This document shows positions 1 through 7,607 of a stretch of DNA of 35,600 nt, in pieces. The stretch is from NCBI GenBank assembly GCA_002102555.1, contig MCFL01000246.1:1-35600 (forward strand), read 5' to 3'. Within the stretch, counting starts at the first letter, position 1. Each line of letters opens with the position of its first letter. The notes under the pieces are model-generated. The model had not been told where the DNA came from, ran no database searches, and was given only the letters and a program-made list of their open reading frames with translations. The stretch comes from Catenaria anguillulae PL171 (Eukaryota > Blastocladiomycota > Blastocladiomycetes > Blastocladiales > Catenariaceae). The position numbers and the translations under genes are program-made.

Positions 1-27
1 AAGTAGTCGAACCAGCCCCGCCTTTTA

Positions 28-201
28 ATGTGTGAAATTTCGCTTGCCAAGCAACTGCGACTTGCCGCGGAGATGGAAGGGCTTGAGCAGCATGAGCGGG
101 AGATGGAGCACGAGGAGGAGCTACGCCGAGGGGCGGATATGGCCGGCGCAAATGGTGGCGGAGGGCAAGACGACGACGTATCGATGGAAGATCGACTCTG
201 A
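28..201 (+). CDS. Short Glu-rich open frame, uncertain
   Basis: A 57-codon frame opens with ATG at 28 and ends with TGA at 199-201. Its product is acidic and helix-prone in the middle (EMEGLEQHEREMEHEEEL), followed by a Gly-rich and Asp-rich tail. The composition looks coding, unlike the overlapping frame that starts at 32. It could be the last exon of a gene lying mostly outside the window, or an N-terminal piece of the Helitron protein whose recognisable part starts near 373. I cannot decide between these and recognise no domain. Confidence 0.25.
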   Translation: MCEISLAKQLRLAAEMEGLEQHEREMEHEEELRRGADMAGANGGGGQDDDVSMEDRL

Positions 202-372
202 GCAACTGGGTGGAGTCAAACTGGGCGATGTGATGCAGTTCCCACCCCGCCCGCCGAGGATGGCCGGCAAGCGCACGCGCGCGAGAAACACAGATCAAGG
301 GATTCCAATGCTTGCACGCATGTACCACCTCCTCAAGATCAGGAAGTCGCTGGGTAACCTCAAGTTTACCGT

Positions 373-1365
373 CACTCATTCGGTCGTCGCAACAAGGTCT
401 GCCGATGGTGTGACGCATTGATGTGGACTGCGGAACGTGTCAAGCGCTCGCCGAAGTGTAATCCAAAGCATGGTCGTTGTTGCCAACACGGCAAGGTCAA
501 GCTGGATCCAGTAGCACCAACTCCCTGTGTGCTGGCCGATTTACTACTTGGCCGTATCAATCTTCGTTTGTGCCGTGACTTTTTGGAAATGATTCGCACA
601 ACAACGCGTTTGCCATGACATCGGTGAGATGTCCAAAGTATGGGACCAGGTATGGCAATTTTGTCCTTTTTTTCTTCCGCTCGATCCATTCATTACATTA
701 AGTTCCTCATTATGCACATCACGACATGCAGGCCCGCCAACGTATTGTATCCAGGGCGAGCTGTCGCACCGCATCGGTCACTTGCTGCCAGCCAACGAAC
801 CACTGCCGACGCATGGTGGGCGGAAGCCAATGTTTTGCCAGCTCTACTTCCATGACACCCGGAATGAGCTACAGAACCGCATGACTGCCCACGGTCATGT
901 TCCTCAGCTTGGCATCTCCCTTCTCGAACCCGTCGTCGACATGCTTCAATATCTATTGCACACCATCAACCCATTCGTTCAACTTTTCCGAACTGCGGCG
1001 AAGCGCTTGCTTGATAATCCGGTTCAAAACCTCCGTTTGATCTTCCTCGATCCAAAGCAGCGGGAACGCCATACGCACGGCCGACCAACCTTGATTTCCA
1101 ACGAGGACTCGGACGCGTCAACCCGCAATCCGTTTCAAGCGTCGCCAATTCCCTGTGGCCTTGGCTTTCGCAATGACCATAACAAGTCAAATGGCCAAAC
1201 TTTCAACGTGGTCGGTGTCTTGCTTGAGCATTCTGTGTTTTCACACGGTCAGCTGTACGTGGCCTGCTCGCGCTCTCCTTCGGCAGATGGTTTGAGGATC
1301 CTTCCTTTGGTGGCTTCCTTTGGTGCATGCCCGCGACCGAGTTCGAAATATTGTGTATCATGAAG
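373..1365 (+). mobile_element. Helitron relic, Rep N-terminus joined to helicase C-terminus
   Basis: This is a remnant of a rolling-circle DNA transposon. Around 373-520 one frame reads HSFGRRNKVCRWCDALMW and then GRCCQHGKVKL, the cysteine-rich start typical of fungal Helitron proteins. A frame change follows; HNNAFAMTSV (about 592-621) is a known Helitron motif. A likely intron runs from about 621 to 730. The text resumes with ELSHRIGHLLP, MFCQLYFHDTRNELQNRM and NPFVQLFRTAAKRL. The Rep nuclease centre and most of the Pif1-like helicase are missing. The helicase end follows almost at once: LAFAMTI and then NKSNGQTFNVVGV in the next frame, FSHGQLYVACSR, and RNIVYHEV (about 1340-1365) in a third frame. 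At least three frame breaks and one large internal deletion make it non-functional. The 5' end may lie outside the window. Confidence 0.85.
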
Positions 1366-1837
1366 TAAATACTTCCGTAGGAAAAGGTGTGAGAAAAGGC
1401 AATGTGTAATGTCATGTTTCCTCAAGGGTTCAGGTAAGTGGCCGGCTAAATCCATCCCGCGCTTGCATTTGTATGTAGGCGTTCCCTTACCCCACACCCT
1501 CCACTGGGAGATTGAGAATCGAGCTTTGTCACCCAGCAGGTGTCAACCAATGAGTGTTTCGACTCTGCTTACCCAAAAAGCGGTTCACGTAAGTGGCCGG
1601 GTACCCTAGTCTCACGAAAGGTGGAGCTGGGCGACTCACCCGAAACGACGCTGCGCGGATTCGAGACCACCACAATGGGCACGACGGCCTCCTGGCCAGG
1701 GTTGTCTCACACCAATTGGGGATTCCGATCAGAACATGTCGATGACCATCTGGTGATTGCGCAATAAAGGCTGGCCACCCTGTTATGGATACCGGCTCAA
1801 TAAATCACATGCTGCCAAAGAATTTCACTCGTCAACC
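1366..1837. other. Gene-free stretch with a 19-bp direct repeat
   Basis: No convincing coding frame lies here. A 19-bp sequence, GGTTCAGGTAAGTGGCCGG at 1427-1445, recurs with one mismatch at 1582-1600. It directly follows the Helitron helicase relic, so this may include the element's 3' terminal region, but I did not find a clear hairpin plus CTRR end. The last 100 bases serve as the upstream region of the gene that starts at 1838. Confidence 0.4.
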
Positions 1838-3412
1838 ATGCACATAGACTCGATGCAATCACTCTTCAAGACCTCCGCTTGCTCCTCTCGGCCACATACA
1901 GCGCCGCCGCGGCCATGCTCGTCCACAACGACTCCATCATGCCATCGCCACAGCCACAACCCATGGCTGTTCTGCCGCACAACCTCTTTGCTCACCGCCA
2001 TCTTGGTCCTGACCCTCACACCAACGCTTGCCTCGACCTCCACCTCCACCTCGCTACGCCTATCGCTGTCCATTCAGCAACTCTCTGCGTCTGCCCCAGG
2101 CCTCTCTGCCTCCATTACCTGCCTGATACCGCCCACGGCCCCAGCCAGCTACTCATGCCCGGGGTTTACCTCGCACCTAACCCAAGTCCTCGATTCGTTC
2201 TCATCGCAATTCCATCTCGATAAACTCCCGCGCACATCGCCAATTAAAATCGAAGCACATTTTATCCCCTTTTGCGAGGAGGCCGTCGATGCGCTTGACC
2301 GCGACACACTCCGCAATGTGGGCAACCGGTGCTCGAGTGCCATGAGCCATGCGGGCGCGTTGGCATTTGCAAGCTCCATTCGATACTGGAAACTGCAGCG
2401 CAATAAGGAACTCTTGTTTGTGCCGAGCTGCGCAGTCAAGAACCTTGCAGCGTCGGGTAAGCTCGCCCTGGCCGACGGCGTCACGGCCCTTGATGTGAAC
2501 TACGATGCGGATATTCTCGTGCAAGTGCGGTCCGATTGGAATGACTGGTACTTTTCGCCCGCCGATGGGCCCATGCGCAAGCATCACATGGACATTCGTA
2601 TCACCTTGCAGCACGAGCTCATTCATGGGCTGGGCATGGCGCTTGCGGGCGTCGACACGGACATTGTCCCGGGGCTCGCGCTTCCTTGGCATTACCCTGC
2701 GGGTGCCAAGGGCAAGTGGGCCGGGTGGACGGATGCCACGCCATTGTATTTCACACACCTTGTGGATCGCAAGGCCGGCACCCCGTTGAGTGACTTGGCG
2801 GCCGAGGTGAAAAAATGGAACGACGAGTCGGTGGCTGTGGCGCAGGTCGGTCAAGCCATGCAGCTCTCTGCGCCGAATGCGTACGCGGCCGCAAAACGCA
2901 TGTACGAGCTCAACACGACTCCCGGCGCAATCATGTTTCGCCCCTCGCCACTCATCAGCAAGGTCAATGGCGACATTGTGGTCGACTCTGCATCGGCCAA
3001 CGCCTCGTCCAACTCGCTCGTGCATCTCGACTCGGCAACTTACAATTCGACAGTCGACGATATCATCTTGATTCCAGATACCGCCGCGTACGCCGGGCGC
3101 GCGTGGAATGCAACACTCGGCCCACATTTGGGTGCCGTGCTCGGGTCGCTGGGGTTTCCCAAGGACATGCAGGCACTTGAGCGCATGGCGGCCGAGTTGA
3201 CCGTCACACATGCCGTGCCGGTGCACTTGCTGGGCGAGAGGATTGATGTTATGGGATGGAAGTGGAATTGGGTCAAGCACGGTCCGTGGCAGTGGGTCAA
3301 TGCGGGTGCCTTGCTGTTGGGCGGTGGAGTGTGGGGGTGGATGGCAAGGCGGGATTGGATCGAGGTCAAGCGGGTGAGGGGGTGGAGCACGTTGCCAGGG
3401 ATGGGCAGTTGA
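1838..3412 (+). CDS. Putative membrane-anchored zinc metalloprotease
   Basis: Single-exon gene of 524 codons; the ATG at 1838 is the first in a frame that is open further upstream. Residues 48-67 form a hydrophobic segment (signal anchor or signal peptide) followed by a Ser/Thr-rich stretch. HELIHGLG at 259-266 is a gluzincin/metzincin-type HExxH zinc site with catalytic Glu. About 130 residues later comes LVHLDSATYNSTVDDIIL, whose His (near 396) is a candidate third zinc ligand. LGPHLGAVLGSLGF closes the domain, a layout seen in secreted fungal HExxHGLG proteins. Several NxS/T sites suggest glycosylation. Residues 486-503 are a second hydrophobic segment before a short basic tail, consistent with a type I or GPI-like anchor. 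The likely role is extracellular or vacuolar proteolysis. The family assignment is inference from motifs; the substrate is unknown. Confidence 0.65.
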   Translation: MHIDSMQSLFKTSACSSRPHTAPPRPCSSTTTPSCHRHSHNPWLFCRTTSLLTAILVLTLTPTLASTSTSTSLRLSLSIQQLSASAPGLSASITCLIPPTAPASYSCPGFTSHLTQVLDSFSSQFHLDKLPRTSPIKIEAHFIPFCEEAVDALDRDTLRNVGNRCSSAMSHAGALAFASSIRYWKLQRNKELLFVPSCAVKNLAASGKLALADGVTALDVNYDADILVQVRSDWNDWYFSPADGPMRKHHMDIRITLQHELIHGLGMALAGVDTDIVPGLALPWHYPAGAKGKWAGWTDATPLYFTHLVDRKAGTPLSDLAAEVKKWNDESVAVAQVGQAMQLSAPNAYAAAKRMYELNTTPGAIMFRPSPLISKVNGDIVVDSASANASSNSLVHLDSATYNSTVDDIILIPDTAAYAGRAWNATLGPHLGAVLGSLGFPKDMQALERMAAELTVTHAVPVHLLGERIDVMGWKWNWVKHGPWQWVNAGALLLGGGVWGWMARRDWIEVKRVRGWSTLPGMGS

Positions 3413-3591
3413 TGCCAGCAATAATCTTTTCTTGACTTGAATATAGACTGTAACTGCAATTGTAAAAAGCAAACGACCCCGACCGAAGACGAAAACCACA
3501 CTGTGAATAAATATTGAACACCAATCAAGTCCATGCAACACAAACACCTTCCACCCTCGCGCTCTGCTCCTCCTGCTCTGCCCACCGTGTC

Positions 3592-5557
3592 TTATGCGCG
3601 TCCCCCTCTCTCCCTGTCTCTGTTTGCCTGCTCGAGCCTGGCCTCATGCTCGGCCGCCACCTGCACGGCCGCGGCCATCACCTTGAGCTGCATCGCATGC
3701 GGGACGCGCGCAAACCGTGCATCAATGTACCTTGCCATTTCTCTGCCGCACTCGGCGCGCTTGACTGCGGCCGCGTCGCGCAGCGTCTTGAGCTTGCACA
3801 CGTTTCGTGCCGCGAGTGTACATGTTTCCAAGGCCAGTGTGAGCGCGTCGACGCCGCCGACGCCGCCGCCGACGTGCGGGTTGGTACCCTCGTCATGGGC
3901 GAGCATGGCGTCGTCGTCTTGCACGGCATCCAGCTCGTCGGGCGTCAAAGTGTGCACGAGCTGGTCGAGGGTGCGCGGGGTGCGCGGCCCGTTGGCGTGG
4001 TCGGTGAGCTGAGCGTGCCGGGTCATGAGCTCGGCTTGGTTGGTCATCCAGGCTTGCTTTTCGCGTGCGAGGCTAAGTTGGTGTGGACAAGTGTTAATCG
4101 TAGCTTGGACTTGAGGGGGAAAAGCAAGCAAGGAGAAAGGAAAACACACAGATCAAGCTCGTATTCAAGTTGCTTGATGTTGCGCGCCATGGCCTCGTTG
4201 CGCGGGTTTGGTCGCAGCTTGTTAAGCACCTTGACCTCCTTTGGCTTTGTGCTCTAAATCAACCAATCAATCGGGTGTCCTCCTGGTTGGCAGACTTGAC
4301 ACATACGCAGACAAGGAACACAGAAAAAAAAAAGTATCATACCGGACGCAAACACCAATCGAAATCCGAATCATCGCCGCGCTTCAACTTTTTCAACGCC
4401 AACCTGGCCATTTCCTCCACCGCTGCCAATCGCGCCGCCTTGATCCTTGCCTCTGCCTTGTCTTGTCCCTGAACTTGGTCCACCTCAATCGCCGCTCGCT
4501 CACTCATGATCCGCGCACCAACATGCTTGCCCGTCCACAGGGTCAACGTCTTGACACGTTTCACGGGGACCATGCCTGCCGGCAAGTGACGAAAGTACAC
4601 ATCCGGATCGATGGATTTATGTGGATACAATGTTTCGGCCGAGGTCGAATGCAGAATGCGCTCGCCGCGGCGCGCAAGCGATGCGCGGCGTGAAAAGGTG
4701 GCCGAGGCGTCTGAGGGGGCGAGTGAGGGCCGCGGTGGGCGCGTGCCGGTGGGCGTTTGAGGGAGGGCCGCAGGGATGGGATGCACGGTTGGTGTGTCGC
4801 GGGCAGCAACAGATGTGGCAGTCGAGCGGCGGCGTGAAGAAGATGGGGTGGTGGTGTTGCGAGGGGGAGAGTGCTTGCGGGGGCGTTTGGATTTGGAGGC
4901 GCCGTGGGCGTTTTCGTCGGAATGCGACACGGACGATTTGCGACGGCGTGAGGAGGAAGCGGAAGACGATGGTTTCGGTTTGGGTTGGTCGACGAGGTCT
5001 GCGTTCGACAATGGGACAATGATGTCGCGGTGCGACGGGGGCGGAACAGGTTGTTGTTGTTGTTGCTGTTGCTGTTGCTCAGAAAAGTAGCTCGACATTG
5101 TGTCTCGGCGGTTGACAACGGGTTTGGGTGCAGGCGCGTTTGTATCAACATCCGTGAGTGCGGGTGTGTGTGTAGTAGGTTCGGGTGCAGCAGCCACAGG
5201 TGCAGCAACGGCAAGAGGTGGTGCAAGAGTCGAGTCAAAGAGGTCGTTGGCAAACATGTCAGAGATGACTTTTGGTTTCTTGTGGGAAGACGAAGACGCA
5301 AAAGAAGAAGGCTGTGTGTTTGGGTTGAACGAGAAGGAATGCGCGTGGGATGGATGGTTGAGATTGAGATTGGCATTGCCGAGGTCCGGCGGTAAGGAGG
5401 CAAACATGGTCTCAAATGAGCGCTTCTTGGGGCGGACGGCCGGCCGTTTCTTTGCGGATGGCATAGTGATGGTGGTTGTCGTTGAGCCTGAGGTTGTCGC
5501 TGCCACAGCCGCGGTCATGGTCACGGCAGCGGCAACGTGCTTGTTTGGCGGGGCCAT
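3592..5557 (-). CDS. DSN1: Kinetochore MIND complex subunit Dsn1/Mis13
   Basis: Three exons (5557-4343, 4253-4150, 4072-3592) give 599 residues, with introns of 89 and 77 bp whose borders keep frame. Dsn1 is part of the Mis12/MIND complex that links centromeric chromatin to the Ndc80 complex. Residues 1-285 are low-complexity Ser/Pro/Thr-rich with basic clusters (KKRPAVRPKKR near 36-46) and a nine-Gln run at 161-169. The family core begins at RRASLARRGER (290-300), followed by the PHKSIDPDVYFRHLP segment and VKRVKTLTLW (332-341), matching the RR-S-RGKR ... PH-S-V ... FY-H-I ... LL-W pattern of Mis13. Helical, charged segments then run across the introns (NIKQLEYELDLLAREKQAW), as expected for the C-terminal coiled-coil part. 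The last 100 residues are Ala-rich. RRAS and RRKSS look like Aurora/PKA-type sites; Aurora B phosphorylates this region in other organisms. It is divergent from the F-box gene at 6 kb. Confidence 0.8.
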
Positions 5558-5911
5558 ATTGCGGATTGTGGGACTGCGTAATTGGGGTGATCAATGACAG
5601 AATGGGCGGACGAAATTGGTGGCACGGTGTACGGTGTGATAGATCAAGGGCGCTGAAGGGGTGTTACGGGAGGACAAGGGGCGAATGCTTGGAGTAATTC
5701 ATTCATTCGTCGTCGGTATTCAAGTCAGTACTTCACGCATCGCACTGTGCACTGTGATCATTGCAATTGATGATGAATTGACTGGGCAGTCACAGGGCCG
5801 TCGATCGCTCTGCACATCAACGATAACGCTAAAGAACGCCTCCAATTTCAATTTCACACACTCACTCGCGTCGCGTGCACCAAATTCCCTTTAAATTTCC
5901 CACGGGCCATC
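5558..5911. promoter_or_regulatory. Divergent promoter between DSN1 and F-box gene 1
   Basis: About 350 bp separate the two start regions. No coding frame is convincing. The right part is AT-richer (ttaaatttccc near 5891) and has CCAAT-like text (GCCTCCAATTTC near 5839). The left part next to DSN1 is GC-rich. No specific operator was recognised. Confidence 0.4.
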
Positions 5912-6004
5912 ATGTATGCGATCTATCCCATGAACCCGAAGCCATCCACTAAAAAGGCAGCAAGGCAAGCAGCCAAGAAATCACTTTGCGTGCCATGCAT
6001 ATGA
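5912..6004 (+). promoter_or_regulatory. Possible upstream ORF overlapping the F-box gene start
   Basis: A 30-codon frame starts with ATG at 5912 and stops with TGA at 6002-6004. Its stop overlaps an in-frame ATG of the main gene at 6001-6003 in an ATGA arrangement. If the transcript starts upstream of 5912, this frame would have to be translated or leaky-scanned first, which could damp or couple translation of the F-box protein. The transcription start is unknown, so this is only a candidate. Confidence 0.3.
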
Positions 6005-7164
6005 CCACCACCATGGCCTCGATTCCGACTCCGCCTCCGCTTCCAATTCCACCCCATCAGGGTCAGGGTCAGGGTCAGGGTCCACACCTGCCGCCACATC
6101 CCACTGACCCACTCTGTGATCTCACCAACCGTGGCCAAGACACAAGCAAGACTCCTACTCGTCTTTTGGACTTGCCATTTGACCTCCTCCTCCAAATCAC
6201 CCGCCTCTTGCCAATCAAAGACGTCCTCTCCTTCGCCCTTGTCTGCCACCAACTCTACTCGCCCGCTGCCCATCGCATCTTTTCCGAGCCCTACATTCAG
6301 TCCACGCAAACGCTCGACCGCTTGCTCGCCTCGCTCGCCATCGCAAACCAGCATGCAAGCAAGCACTCTGAGGCGCGCACCCTTGTCCGCCACGTTTCGC
6401 TCTCCCTCCGAGTCGCCCAGCTTGATTGCAACCAGCTCGAACGCCTGGTCGCAGCATGTCCCCGGTTGCACTCGGTCTCCATCCGCGACGTGGCCACTGC
6501 TCATCATTGGGCACCAGCATCCCCAGGACACTCGGGCCCACTTGCAACACTCAAAATCGAATCGCTTCTTTCGCTCGTCCCACAACTCACTCACCTCTCA
6601 CTCTCCCAAATTGATCCCCTCGACACGCCCCACCTCATAACACACGTCGCCACACACTGTAACCATCTTTCGTCTCTCACGCTCAACCAATGCGTGACTC
6701 TGCCCAACGATGCACTCACGTGGCAGTCCACCATCCTTGCCCTGCACCAACTTGCCCCGCATCTCAAATCGCTCGCCATTCACGTGGATTCCGGCGCGCG
6801 CACGGCACGCACGACCGAAGAGGCACTGGCCATCCTCTTGCGCGATTTGCATTGCCCCAGTTTACGTGCTCTCAAGTTGGCTGCGTACAAATTTGTGATT
6901 GGGTCTCTAGAGCAGCAGGACGTGGCGGCCGGTTTGCTTGCCGGGTTGTTGACCAGGCATCCGGCTTTGGTCAGGTTGCATTTGGAGCAGTTTGTCTCTT
7001 TCGATATCGTGGATTGGGTCAAGGATGGCATCATTGCGGCGTGGAAGGTGCCTCAAGGCGTACGGGGACCGAGGAGAAAAGTCGTCGTCGATCGTGAGGT
7101 CAAGCGCGAGGTCAAGGCAAGGATCGAGCAAGCGTGTGATGGGGTCGTGGTGGAGGTGGGTTAG
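5995..7164 (+). CDS. F-box / leucine-rich-repeat protein 1
   Basis: Intronless gene; ATGs at 5995, 6001 and 6013 are all possible, the last having the best Kozak context (caccATGG). The N-terminus is Pro/His-rich with a GQGQGQG run coded by a short tandem repeat. An F-box lies near residues 55-95 (LLDLPFDLLLQITRLLPIKD, then ALVCHQLYSPAAHRIF) and would bind Skp1. The rest carries irregular leucine-rich repeats such as LTHLSLSQI, LSSLTLNQC and LVRLHLEQF, which would recognise substrates for SCF-type ubiquitination. It is paralogous to the minus-strand gene at 10530-11699: both have SLL..L..QL..L.L.Q(I/V)..(I/L)D.PHL followed by AGLL(T/S)RHP.LV(R/K)L, and related tails. The substrate cannot be read from sequence. 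Confidence 0.8.
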   Translation: MHMTTTMASIPTPPPLPIPPHQGQGQGQGPHLPPHPTDPLCDLTNRGQDTSKTPTRLLDLPFDLLLQITRLLPIKDVLSFALVCHQLYSPAAHRIFSEPYIQSTQTLDRLLASLAIANQHASKHSEARTLVRHVSLSLRVAQLDCNQLERLVAACPRLHSVSIRDVATAHHWAPASPGHSGPLATLKIESLLSLVPQLTHLSLSQIDPLDTPHLITHVATHCNHLSSLTLNQCVTLPNDALTWQSTILALHQLAPHLKSLAIHVDSGARTARTTEEALAILLRDLHCPSLRALKLAAYKFVIGSLEQQDVAAGLLAGLLTRHPALVRLHLEQFVSFDIVDWVKDGIIAAWKVPQGVRGPRRKVVVDREVKREVKARIEQACDGVVVEVG

Positions 7165-7607
7165 CTGAGGGGCTGCCGCACTCAACCGTACTTCTGCCCA
7201 ATATGGTGGATCCTGCTGGCAAACTCGCCTTTTCATACCTACGTCCATTCTGCTCCTGAAGCATACAGCTCACTTTGGAAACATTTGATTCGATTCGATC
7301 CGACACCAGGAATTCACATGCAGCAGACACAGCACCACGATTGGGTCCTGATATGAGACGCCATGAGATTGTGCTTCTATTCAACTCGCTTTTCATTAAT
7401 TGCTATGTGACTGGGTGCTGGAATGTGGAAGCGAGCACGTGAGTCACCATATGGGCGTTGGTGGACTGAAAGTGGCCAGATGATGGCCAGCGCAATGGCC
7501 AGCGCGTGTTGGACAACACCGACACCAAGCCAAGCCGTCACGACACAGCATGGGTCTGCCCTGGGGGCCGCCCTCACCCTTTCTCTCTCGTTTTTTTCTC
7601 ATCCATA
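7165..7607. promoter_or_regulatory. Intergenic region upstream of ankyrin-like gene A
   Basis: The 443 bp between two + strand genes must hold the 3' end of the F-box transcript and the promoter of gene A. A CACGTG palindrome (E-box-like) lies near 7436. A pyrimidine-rich run (7579-7601) sits directly before the ATG at 7608, as is common in fungal promoters. No coding frame is supported. Confidence 0.35.

Noticed and set aside
2201-3547. 448-codon minus-strand open frame antisense to the metalloprotease
   Set aside because: It is His/Arg/Cys-rich with no domain. It mirrors the codon bias of the + strand gene, which has a zinc motif and hydrophobic anchors.
4561-5415. Long minus-strand frame in the DSN1 region (Pro/His/Arg-rich, 284 codons)
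   Set aside because: A shifted shadow of DSN1; the DSN1 frame carries the family motifs and splices cleanly to its next exon.
5923-6594. Minus-strand 223-codon frame over F-box gene 1
   Set aside because: Antisense shadow; no domain, while the + frame has an F-box and leucine-rich repeats.
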